Source of the DNA: Pyrus communis
Lineage: Eukaryota; Streptophyta; Magnoliopsida; Rosales; Rosaceae
Direction: 5' to 3'
Length of the DNA: 64,000 nucleotides
NCBI RefSeq assembly: GCF_963583255.1
Contig: NC_084805.1
Location: forward strand, 1,566,560-1,630,559
In this document: positions 10,687-23,800 of the stretch, piece after piece
How the letters are laid out: each line of letters begins with the position of its first letter
Numbering within the stretch: the first letter of the stretch is position 1
Made by a program: the position numbers and the translations under genes
Notes under the pieces: model-generated
Seen by the model: only the letters and a program-made list of their open reading frames with translations
What the model was told of the DNA's origin: nothing
Databases searched by the model: none

Positions 10687-13600
10687 TATTATTTAAAGTT
10701 TGTTAAATAGAAAATGCTGTTAAAAATGAAAAGATGAACTAAGTAGTTAAAATAGTTTTTTTGACACTATTCCCTTGAGTTTAACAAAAATTTAACTACT
10801 TTATTTAAAGGACTCGGCTTTTCTATTATAACTGTCGTATTCAACATAGTTGCAATTAATGAACTTAAACCATTTCGTTATGACCCATCATGGACATGTA
10901 GATTAGGTAGCTAATTCTGATTTTGACTCGATCACATCAAGGTTATCGTAATTAGTGTCGGTTAATTTTATATGCGTCTCTGATCTGATTACATTACCAT
11001 GGTACGTAAACACGTGTATCCATCTGTAAGACTCAAGATTTATAATTTTGTTTTGTTTACTGTTTTTGTGAAGAGATTAATGATTTGATTTGGCACAAGA
11101 AATACAGTTCATGAATTATGAAAGTTGAGCTGAATCTGGCCGGAATGTAGGCGATGTTACGATTGAGATATATGAAGGAAACATAATTCTTCTTTTATAA
11201 TAAAAATAAAAATTTAAAAAAAATCAGAGCAAAACTGCATCATGGCCAACATTCCAGCCAGATTCAGTTCAACTATAATTTTCGCCAATTTTTCAAAGCT
11301 GATGGATGTTAGTAGATTTGCGTGGGGAACACTGAAAAGGTCAGATTATGAAATACCAGAAAACTATTGACATTTCAATTGCTTAAACCAACCATGATAA
11401 AGAGTGCTATGAATTATTTTTCAAAATTTGATTAAATTGTTTCATCCAGATTATAATGAACATTGTTTCATCGAAATTAGTTCATCAAGATTGCTTAACT
11501 GGGGTAGCTTTAACACTGTATTAGAATACGAAGAGGCTCTGCTTCGCAAGAACGTTCAAATTGTACACGTAATTTGACTGTCCTACACACTTTTCTTATA
11601 TCTCTCCAATCAACTTTATTTTTCCTTTTGAATAAATTAAAGATAAAGAAAGAAAACCATTTTGCTTTAAATGGCAAGAGATTGATGAAAATCTACTCTA
11701 AAGAAGGGACAGGATATATATAAATTAAAATTCATCATGTACAAAGTAAGCGTAGGACATTTTCATCATTTACTTTGTCGTCCCCATAATTCTTTGCTCT
11801 GCATATTTTATCTTTGTTGGTGGTCGATGCTTTGGTTGGCTGTCAATCGCGACGGACTGTAGTAAAAATTGTCGGCAACCAACCATGTGTTCTTGCATGC
11901 CCGATGTTCTCGCCACCTCACGTGGAAATTGCCAGTTGGAATGGGGGGACCAAATTTCAGTTTTTATATCAATTTTTTTTACGTTAAAATTTTCTTGTGA
12001 TACAAGTCAATGGTTGAATTTGCAGTAGAAACAAACAAAATAAGTGGACGAATTTGATGAAGTACAAGAAAAAAAAAAAAACTACAACTTAAGTGGGTGA
12101 CGTGGTTATTCACCCGGACAACAAGGAAGAAGACATGAAATCGGAAACACTGGATGACGAAGTACACAAATTAAACTTATCTAATCCATTTTAATAAATC
12201 GTGGCCGGTGGTCGGGAATAAATCACAAACTTGCATTCCAGATACCTCACGAGCTTGATTCTTGTTACTAACAAATTACACGATAGTGATCAAGAGAAGG
12301 TTGAAATATCATTGTGAGACGTCTTTCTTACCCCCGAAAGATGAACGACCGTAATGAAACCACCAACTGATCTTTTTAAAAGGAAAGAAAACCTAAGCCG
12401 TCCTAATACATGTTGTCACTCATGGGAATTAGAGAAGAAATATTCATTAGCCACTTACAGCCGGATGTTTATTATATTAACTAGTTACAAAGTCAAAGGA
12501 TTTTCATTGAATGGAATCATAAGATGTAAACATCTAAGATTAATATTTGGAAAATAATTAAACTCAATCCCACCGCGTAGTTCTGTAATGAGTCTATATG
12601 TATAATAGAGTTTTTAGATCTAATAGTTAGTTATGAGTATTCATTCTTACTCTTGAATTTTTTTTACTGATACTCTCTCCTTAACCATTGCTTGTAATCA
12701 CTACTAGAATTTGGATTCTTTTAATCATAGGAGTGCAATACTAATTCTTAATCTTTGTGTTAACCATAATATCATGACACGTATCACTAAATATGATCAG
12801 CAACTAGAAGAATGAGAGAACATGTGTGACTTAAGAAAATGGATGTGATTTTGGACTTTTTTTTTACTTTATGCACACCCGCTCTTAAAAAATCAGGTAA
12901 AAGATGTGTGAAAGGTGAAAAACGGCCGTTTCCAACAAACATAATTCACTTTCTAAATGTGTACTCTGTATTTTTTTCATCAAGCAAGGAAATGGTGAAA
13001 AGAAGAATGTACATTAATCGTATCTTATGATATATTGCTCTTCTCAAGACAACTAAGAAGTCAAACTTAATGTCAGAGATTAAGACGTTTTGTTGGCTTG
13101 TCATTCAAGGAAAGCTTAATACATATAATATAGAATTGGGAAGGTTAATTTGTCTGTATTTTGTGTAAAACATGATCTGGATTTCAAACCCCTAGACTTT
13201 TTGTTGTCCTACTCACGCAGCCCATTTCCAAGTTCCAACCCACTCAAGTCCCAACAACCCTATCCAGGAAGGCCAGCCCAGAAGTTAAGGATGTGACCAG
13301 GGTTGTAATACCATCTCGAAGGGATAAGTCAAATCATAAATGGAATGTCGCATAATTAAATTTAAATGTAAAAAAGAAGTTCCAACGATAGTTTTTCTGG
13401 ACCCTGGAAGAGTAGATAATTGTGACTTATCACCACCTATCCTATTTTTCGAAAAAAAAAATGTCAATCCTATATGGATTAATATACGAGTTTTTGGTAT
13501 CAAATTTGACATGAAAAATGTGTTGGCAATTAATTCTTTAATTATTTTATTATGCAGATCCTATTAATGGATCAATTCTAAGCTTAAAAATTATTTTAAT

Positions 13601-14887
13601 TGATTTCTTTTTCAAAATGGACCCTACGGATATTAATTATAAATTTGACATTGCCAAGTCAATCATTAAAATTAACATTTGACATTTAGTTTTTGACTTC
13701 TCTATTGGAGATGTTCTAATTAGCTTCAAATGCCTTCGAGTTGAACTCATGTTTGGGTCGTTTTAGGCACGTTCAATCTCAACTTGTAAGTAAAAGGAGT
13801 CGGGCGCGGACAAAATATTCAGTTTGCTACAAAGAAGAGATAGAAGTTTAGTATGTTCAGCTCGTAAAACTCATGAACATCTCGTATCATTTTATATTGG
13901 ACGTGCAATCACTTGAAAGTACAGAGCTATGCTTAAAGCACAAATTATATCATTTGAACCAAGCACCTGGTACTTGGCGCGACTCATCAATGCAGCTCTT
14001 GCATTTTGTCCTTCGATTTCTTCAATATAAAACCGTAAATAAATAGAAATGTGCAAAATAAGACGAGTCTGATAAAATTTCAATAGAAGTGTTCCATACG
14101 AACATTGTGCCAAGCACTTTTCAGCTGTTGGATCGACGGAATTTTACTACTGCTAGGCTAACAATATAATTTCCGTTCGATCTCTTTCATAAACGAAACA
14201 CTAAAACATGAATCGATTTATCAATCACCCGATTAACATACTCCAAGAAACAGGAAAACAATCAGTCACAACTTACTCGCAAATCGCAATTAAAACGAAA
14301 GAAATTGAGAAATCCGGACAAGGCTACAAGCAAGTCAAGTCAAGATCGGCAAAACATTTAACAAAACCCTAAAATCTGTCATATTTTCTGACCATTCGAG
14401 TCCATAACAGAATGCCCAAGCTGAAAACCGTAGATGAAATATGCACAAAGGGATACTGCACCAAACGTACCTCCATCGCGAGAAAGATACACTGCGTTTT
14501 GTGATCGCATCTACACCAAGCTCTTCGTCCGACATAACCATCACTATACATATAGGTATAGAAAATATCTAGCATAGCGTCTTCATCTCATTTCTCAAAC
14601 AGACAAATATTATACAATGACATTCAACTGGGTGTTTGCTTCAGATGAGTTCTACAACAGACAGGAAATCAGATCATCAAGCACTAATCACTAATGACAT
14701 CGTCTTGAGCAATCTCTCTAATTTTCTCTTTCCTTGAGTGTACAGTATAACCTCTATATTCATATGAGAAACAAACGAAAAAAACAAAGCCTCATCCATA
14801 TCCCAAACGCCTAAAAATGAGCCGGTCAGAATGTTGCAAAAAGAGAAGTTTCGGTTATTTCAGAAATTTTCTGAGTCGTCATAACTC
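10687..14887. other. Intergenic region with 3' flank of the kinase gene
   Basis: No gene is recognised between the small MITE and the kinase stop codon. Short frames on both strands (up to 75 codons) lack domains and codon bias. One imperfect hairpin is listed separately at 11,122-11,274. The last few hundred bases before 14,888 are probably the kinase 3' UTR, since reading leftward the strand stays free of strong splice signals. A short piece at 13,383-13,460 (ccctggaagagtagataatt and an A run) resembles the 3' end of the SINE at 28.9 kb, but weakly. Confidence 0.45.
11122..11274. repeat. Imperfect inverted repeat (hairpin)
   Basis: The left arm aagttgagctgaatctggcc at 11,122 continues into ggaatgt. 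It pairs with the right arm ending at 11,274, whose inverted sequence reads tagttgaactgaatctggct then ggaatgt. The arms are about 27 bp with a few mismatches, and the spacer is about 100 bp of AT-rich DNA. It may be a small MITE or a transcribed hairpin; the sequence alone does not decide. Confidence 0.6.
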
Positions 14888-17800
14888 TCAAGTGCCATTG
14901 GAGGGTTCCGAAATTTCCTGAGATTTCATGCATTTATTTCAGTGTGGGGCTGAGAGAACAAGGAGAACCAAACATGAAGAAAGACGGGAGAGAGTGTCCT
15001 ACCTGGACTTCTTGGAGGAGAGATTCAAGTTGAGCTGTTATATCGGTGAAGGAAGGCCGATTGGAAGGAACTGAATCCCAGCATCTCTGCATTAATTCCA
15101 AAACCTTGGGGTGTCCATTATTCGGAATTTCCGGTCTCAGCCCCTGGGAAATAGAATGTCAAACAAAACATAACTATTTAGGCACAAAAGAATTTGGATA
15201 AAATACTACGCTGAGTGAACAGCCAAACCAGTTGGTATGTACCATTGTACATGATTTCAGAGGCATAATTTATACTTATTTATATTATAAGCAACAAAAA
15301 TGTCATCAGATTATACCGAAATTTGTTATTCACTAAGTTTTACCCTTTTCTTGCGTTTATAAAATATATGCGTGTTTTGTAACAGCTTTTTTTAGTTTGA
15401 ATGGGAGGATATTCAGACCACAGGGTTACAAACATAAACTCAGGCATGTCATCAATTCAAACTTTAATTCCACATGTAGAATCGTCAACATTTGTAAGAT
15501 ACACACATGGCGAGCAACAGGACAAAACACCATAGAGGAAAATTTATAATCAAGTTGCATGAACTGTGGATTAATTGGATTTCTTAAGCAGCAAATACAA
15601 TGTGGGCTATAGAAAACATGTCTTCATGCATCAATATTCAATACACAGACGAACAGATATAAATAATACATATGTATTATAAATGGATATACGAATAAAC
15701 AATAAACCTGTCTAACTCCCAAGGCAGCTTGCAATGGAGTCATGGTATCATATGGAACCTGCAATACAAAATCATACGAGTTTGAAAATAAATAAATAAA
15801 AAGATATTAAGAAGTTCGATAATGTCCGCATCCTAAATTCCTAATACACAGAGGAAGCATACTTTGGCTGTTACTAGCTCCCAAAGTACAATTGCGAAAC
15901 TGAACACATCTGCTTTCTGATCATATGGTTGATGGTTGATAACCTTGCAAAATACAAGAAACCAATAAGATATTGAAATAAGAATGTAAATCAATGTCGT
16001 CGAACTACGGTGCATTTGCTATGGTAATGATGCAGTAACAAAACTAGAATGTTGACATCCGAAATGTGATTAACAAAACAGGAAATTCAATGAACCATAG
16101 CCCGCTTGCCAAAACAAAGGGATATTAATAATTGTTAATGATAAGCTAATCAATCCATAGATCACAACGAAGGACCAATTTGTGAACCAAGTCCAACAGT
16201 TTAAGAGTTGACAATAATTTTCGCGAAGAGACAAAGCAGGAAAAAAAACAGCAGAGGAAAATATTGAACCAGAAGAATCAGACCTCAGGTGCCATCCATC
16301 GATAGGTTCCAGTCTCTGCTGTCATTACTCCCTCTTGATTCTGAAACCGAGCAACACCAAAATCTGCCACCTTTACAACCTGAAGGCAAACAAGAAAATG
16401 ATTTTCAACTGTAAAAGAAAAGAAAAACCTATTTGTTTTTCCTAAACAGAAAAATAGAATAGCCAGGACATGAGAGGAGATTTCAACCATTTTTACCTGG
16501 AAATCTAACCAGGAAACAGTTTACCCATTATCATAAACAAAAAATACTGTGTTTAGCTTTGAACTTTACTTATAGTTAATAGAAAATATAAATATACTTG
16601 TCGAAAGTAGAATTGCATTACCCCACATCTTTAAACACAAATCTAACTTCATCATTCATGACATCCTGAAAGTATCAAATTCACCATTGACAAAAACTTA
16701 GAAGACATCAATTCCAGTATGTCCATGAGAATTTTGGTAGAATTGAACTTTTGACATGCAGATATACGTCTCCCATAATCAAACTTCATACCTCAAAGCA
16801 CAACGCACAATTACCCTATATTAACAATAGACGGTTTGGTTACTCAAGTCCAATAACTACAACTTATATCAACTAAAGCAGCAATAGATCCACTGAAGAC
16901 GTTAGCCCCTTTAAAAAAAATTACAAACAAATCTATTGAACTTTATCTTTTTCCTGTCGCCTAAGTAAAGCTATACATGTACAATGACAAATTAAATCAA
17001 TACAGATATCATGAATATGCGTAGGTTACATTTATGCAGAAAGTGAAGCTGCCAAACAAGCAAACAATAACCTTTAATTCTTACATTGTTAGTGTCCATT
17101 AGCAGATTTGCCGTCTTTAGATCCCTATGAATTATGTTATTATGATGCAAATACTCCATTCCTTTACAGACATCAATTGCAAACTTTAGCAGTTCTGAAA
17201 GCTTCAAGATGTTTTGATTCTTATGCAAATAATCATAAAGACTTCCACCGGGCATATACTCTGCAACAAATAAAAACAAATGAATTTTCATAATTATTAA
17301 CATAAGAATAGAGAACAAAACGACAGAAGAGTGGAAAAGGAAAGATAAGATGTGTGTACAGTCAAAACAACTTTTAATTGTTAGAAGCAGCGAGGCACTT
17401 ACTGCTAGAACATGTATCTGTAAACATTAGACACCAAAAACAAAGGTACTAATATGCATAAGAAACATATGATTAAGAGTGGTAGCCATAATATCGAGGA
17501 TAAAACCCATAATTTCCAAAGCGCTTTAACATACAGAACTGCCCTAAGCCTTGTTACCATTCTGACTTATTAAGGTGATCAATGACTAATTTCAACATGA
17601 TAACTAGGCCAACTCAAGGAGGGAATTGCGCTAAACAACCAGGGATAACGAAGCTTAAACTCCTGAACCAAATAGTCTACTGCCAACAGAAATCTACCCT
17701 AGCTCTTGGTGCCATTTTAAGGTAGCCTGATGATGAATGACTACTATTAACACTTGAAACTGGACCAACTTTCTCAAATAAAGTTGATGAACGAGAATCA

Positions 17801-20800
17801 CCATCTGAGCCGTTTTCATTCTTAATTGGAAGATGATGAACCAACCTCCTTAAATTTAGAACTTTCTTGTTTATCCTCTGAAACGCCATCCCAGTTCTGT
17901 TTACTTTCTTTATGAAGTTGATGTCTTGTGCTACATGGATATACAAAAAACCAAAAAGAAACAAAACAACCAAACAAAGCTGTACTCATGACATAATTTT
18001 TAGCATCCATTACAAACAAGACATATTTCTGAACAAAAGAAGAAAAACAAGTGTTAATAGTACAATACAGCAACAAGTTGGCACTGGACTAATTATACTC
18101 ATCTAAAACTACAAACAGATCTAAACAGTAAGGCTTTACATAAAGAAATCAAGATGAAATCAACAATAAAGCTCTACCCATAAAAAGATACCCTGCCAAA
18201 TACTATCCCAAAACTCTCAAGAAACAACATCCAAAGGTAATCCCAAAACAAAATCTATCCCATGAATGATCTACATCCTTCAACTCCTAACCTACATGAA
18301 GCTTCATAATACGCACCAAGTTGCCAAGGGCGGGCTGATTGACAAATTACATATAATAGGGAATTCCCATAAGCATGACATCCAAACAGCTTAGAGGAAT
18401 TTAAAATATATAACACAAGTAAAATCTTCCTAAATGCTGCATACTCAGAGAAGAAGTATTAGCACATCCAATACTTAAAAGAGTATAAATAAAGTGTAAG
18501 TATGTTCCAACAACAACAACAAGGCCTTTTCCCACTAAGTGGGATAGGCTATATGAATCCTAGAACACCATTGCGCTCAGTTCTGTGTCACATCTTCTGT
18601 TAGATCCAAGTACTCTAAGTCTTTTCTTATAATCTCTTCCAAAGTCTTCCTAGGTCTTCCTCTACCCCTTCAGCCCTAAACCTCTGTCCCATAATCGCAT
18701 CTAGTGTAAGTATGTTCCAAGAAAGATATTTTTAGTTCCATTAATACTTCTCTTGATCCTAATAAAAAATTTCAAAAAGAAAGAATGAAAACTTTGGTTG
18801 GCTACACGTATATCGGTGGAAACCATCCGATGTCATTGACTTTTTGTAGAATGATATCCTTTGGTCCATAAAAGATATTTAATGAGATCCACTTTGGCGA
18901 ATGGTAAAAGGGGATAGCTTCTAAGAAGGGAAATGTGAGTGTGTCAGTGTGGATGTGTCTCCCTTTTTATGTTCCTTGTAAAGGAATATACTATGCTTCA
19001 CTAACAAAATTAAAAAGTAAAAAAGAAAAACTATAAACAATCTGATGCTTATTCTTACTTTTCTTAGTTGCACTGCTTCTAAAAACATCTCCACAAGTAA
19101 GATTCTGATACAGAATGAACAACACCACGAAAGAAGCTAACTTAACAAATATAGTAAATGTTGGAGGCAACCAACAGGAGAGTTCCATACCTGTCACTAT
19201 GCACAAATGTGGAGACTTTGTACATGCACCGATAAAGCGCACAACATTACTATGATGGACCTCTCTGCAATCATAAAACGAATATAATATATATCAGTAT
19301 TGCTTAATAGCAATACGCATGCCAACTTAACCTATAAAATGGAACAACCGTTTTCTTTTCCCTTGAATAAGAGACAATTTATTATTAAAGAATAAGATAC
19401 AGAGAAGACACTATGAAAAACTAGAAACAGCAAAAGGTGGAACCTAGCCATGAATTTTAACTGCCTAGATGTGTGAAATGCAGCATGGACTAGCTGCATT
19501 TTACTCAACTATCAGAAAATTCATTCACTTTATGGGTTTCATGAATAGTGACAGCTAATATACCACAAAATGAAAGACCAGCTGCCTTAAATGTGATTTT
19601 TTAAATGACACAATAAGACATGTTTCTTGGTTCCATTTGTAATTACATTTGGCATATTCTTCCAAAGCCTCATCAAAATAAAGACCAGCAATCCTGGATA
19701 TTCAACCAGCAAATACAGAAAACGTGAAGCATTCTCTTGTCATTCCCAGAGATTATAGGAATTGCTCTTGTACAGGCTAGTATAGAAGTTCATTATGGAG
19801 GATGTTGGAAAATAATGGGAAAATCTTTAAAAGTTTACAAGTGGAGAAGAGCTCTCAATAGAAATGATAAGAATGATTTCATATGAAATCCCCAGCAGGG
19901 ACCAGCCTAGATTAAAAGAAGATAAAGATAGAAAATTATTCACCTTAAAATTGCCACTTCTTGAGCAAACTCATCCTCTAGAGCATCATTCAAATGTTCA
20001 GATCTCAAAATCTTAACAGCGACATCTTGACCAAGATAAATTCCGCGATACCTGAGAATGAACAGTAATATAAAGTTAAGCAGCAGAGAAGACTATAAAC
20101 GAATAAAGGAATGCCAAAAATAAAACATATCTTACAAATCTCCACATGACCCAGATGCAATTCTGTCTCCTATCTTTAATAATCTTCGGTCTATTTCCCA
20201 GAGTCCTGTCTTTTCTTTCACCGATAATGCTTTCTCCACAGCCGAATGAGAATGTGAAGATCTTGACCATGACCCCTAAATTACCAAACAACAGATACGT
20301 ATTACTATCTTATAATTCTTGGATTATTTTAGAATTGTGACGAATATACCTCACTTCTAGCAATTGCCTTTTCCATAGCTTCATACAGACCATCTGTATC
20401 CTGACCACAACATTGCAAAGTCAGCAACATTTGAACTCAGCACAGTTGTCATAAAATTAATATAATCGCAATTCCCCTTAATGTATTCTGAAGACATTTT
20501 CTTGGAGGAACTGTAGCTTTTTCGACTTGTCCAATTTGATAAAACCCCATATTTATAACAAACATATTGGGATGCATTAGATCCAATAATTGTAGCAATG
20601 CCATATTACAGCCCAGAGATAAACACTGACTAAAAAGCGTTCATCCATGCATAAAAAAAGAAAGCACATAAACAGCTTGCAGTATAGCAAAATCCATAGC
20701 CAACAAAAATAAGCATATTGTAGTAGTAGCAATGTACCACATATTTTAAGAAAGGCCATCCAACGTTTCATGTATTGGAAATTACTCATTTAATAATATA

Positions 20801-23800
20801 ATAACATGCAAAATTTCAAGATACAAAACTCTGACAGTAGAAAGTAATCTGTGAATGACGATAAACATATTATATAGTAAAAGAAAACTACCTCAACAAG
20901 CCATCCATCCACCACAAATACATCTAAAGAGTAGCCATCGGTCGTCGAGAAGACATGTGCTTCACGGATGTTAAGTCCTAAATCCGAAAGCAAGGAAGAA
21001 AGCTACAAAATAATGACATAAGTTAGAAAGATGCGACCACAGTATGGTTACACTTCTGCAGTTATCTTGGATTCTACAACATAAACAATGCATATACTAT
21101 GTATCAAATGTACTGAATAGTCAATAGTCCATTGCTACCCTTAAATTCATTTTCCACTTATTTCAGAATTTGAAGGCTATAGATTTATAACTTTATATTA
21201 ATGCAAGAAATCATAATGACAAAGAACTCTTCCAATACAACGTCTTCTCACAATTATATTTGATACCCAAGCTTACTGCATTGAGGTGCCAGCGTGTGAG
21301 GTCTAAACTCTAGAGTTGACACAAAACATCAGATGGAGAACCATAAAACATGAATGACAGACCATCACGGTGTCACATGAAAACAAAGATAGTTGCTTGA
21401 GTTATAAACATTAGGTATTGAACTCACATTTATATTAGTGAGTACCAAGAGAACTGCTTAAGTGGAGACAGAGTATTACAGGATAATGAAGCTATCAAAT
21501 GATGTCAAATTTCAATACCCTTTAACATTGAAGAAATTCTGTACATGTGGACACTAAAACTACAGAAATAGTATCACTTGATGCTATTCAATCAGATGAT
21601 CCTTTTGATTATTAATTGAAAAAGGAATGCTGAATCCAACTTCATGATCCAGAATGTAAGTGCAGTATCAGATAAGCTTGTCCACTATCCTATCATACTA
21701 ATCTTATATGACCCCTTTGAGATATAACTCGTTGAATAGTTGAACTTAGTTTACCAAATAGACCTTCAGCTTTAATTTGCAAACACGTAAGGGAACAATC
21801 AGCATATTTTCGGGCTTCAAACTCTGATTTCTTTTCAGATTCTAAGAATATTTTGAAACTGAGATCGAGGTAAAACTCCAGGTGGTAATACCAAACTTGA
21901 CAACAAACGAATAAATTAAACCTTCTCAGTCATACCTGGCTAAGAAGCTTAGGCTTGTCAATAGTTGAAAATATTACTTCATGAATGGGAACATGTGGTA
22001 TATCTTGCCTGCGTTATACAGCCCAATGGTCAATATCATTTCTCCATACTTATAAATGTTTTTTTTTTAAATGAGAAACAAAGTTTTACTAAAGAAACTC
22101 AAAAACACAGTACAAGACTCTGAACAAACTGGTCCACCAACAAAATGATTCAACTAATGAAAAACAAATCTGAATTACACCTATGACAATGTAATGGAAC
22201 TTTCAAAATTACCCTATAACAGCTTCCCAATCTAATAAGATGTTAGAAATTGGTAGATCCCTAAAGGATGGAGAAAAACAAGCCGATAAGCATAAATGTG
22301 ATCTCTCAAATATACGTCCACAGTTCATATAAAAACTGCACAATTAAAATATAAAGTAAATGAAAAAGACTCCGATTTTAGCGGATTCAGTATCTTTCAA
22401 CAAAACTATACGTTAGGCCAATTGTTGATAAAGCATTAATATCAGCATAAAGAAAAATTATTTTCTATTTTTAATTTTGAAAATAAGACCTTTAGCATAT
22501 TACTTCATAAATATGTGTATTTACTATTTATGCGTGCATGCATATGTTTGTCTTTATACAATTTCATTATCACATTGTACACTTCTATGTATCATGTCTA
22601 CCCTTTATGCACATGAAATATCATATACAGTAATTGCTTGTCAACACATTCATTAGAGCTTTACAAATCGTTTATCTAATTTCTGTTTGATAAGATACAA
22701 CAAATTTATCAGAATAAAATTTTGACAAAAATAGTGCACATTAAAGCAAGAAGAAAGTAAGTTTTAAACAAGTGTCTTCCAACCTATAGAAAGAGGGCTT
22801 CTCAAAATTCCACCTAAAACTTTAATACTGAGCCTATAATAAGGCAACATACATTATTCTACCCCTAATTGCTACAAATTCTTGATGCTTGACCCATAGC
22901 AATTTTTCGGTGTGTATCTCAATTTTAACTTAGTCTTCATCATCCCAAGTCCTCAAAAATGTATACACAAAATATGAGAAGTCAAATGAAGCAAAACAAT
23001 AACTAACTTCGCTGCACATAACAATCTGCTCCATAACTTAACCAATGCATATGTTCTTCCAAAAGAAAATGATGCCAAGGTAAAAGTTAACTTTCCTAGG
23101 AACCAGTGGATTCCATTAAATCTTTAGGGAAAAAAAAACTGCTAGAGTGACAACCAATCAACCTTCAGAATAAAGAGTTCCTACAAAAGAGTTCCTCAAA
23201 ATAATTAGGGACCAAAGCCATTATGACTTGTTGCTCTTGATATGCAATGGGTTTCTATTGAGCATTTTCATTTTGGGTATTGTTGGTCAGAGACCAAAAG
23301 CTTGCGGCTCACTAAGATAAAGTGAACGAGTAAACCAATATATTGGTGGCGATTGAAGTATCAAATGGTAAGCATTAATCCCGCACACTCTTTCGATTTT
23401 TTAATATATTTTTGCTCTTCCATCACTTTGTCTTTATTTTAGAGGTGGACCTTCACCAAGAGCAAACAAATATTAAAAAATTGAAAATGTGTGGGAAGTA
23501 ACATGGAGTGTGAGAAAATCACCACCCATGTGAAAAAAATTAAAAATCTTGTTATAATGAACCCAGTAGTGCTTATTCTAGAACAGAAAACAAGCCAACA
23601 AACTTTGGTTGAGTACCTTTTGGGAGAATTCTTGGTCAGATGTTTTCCATCCATGTCCTTAGCATTCTTTCTAACATCCAAATTTAGGTCCCCGAGCTTA
23701 GAGCAAGGTTCAAAGTCAGCCGCACAATTCCTAGTTTTACTCAGAGAAATGATATAAATAAATGCCAACCAAAAAAGGTCCACAGATCAATATCCACAGA

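Noticed and set aside
14960..15002. Alternative acceptor (ttctctcag near 14,950) or read-through for the last kinase exon
   Set aside because: The acceptor would make an intron of about 53 bases, shorter than plant introns normally are; read-through remains possible but gives an unrelated tail.
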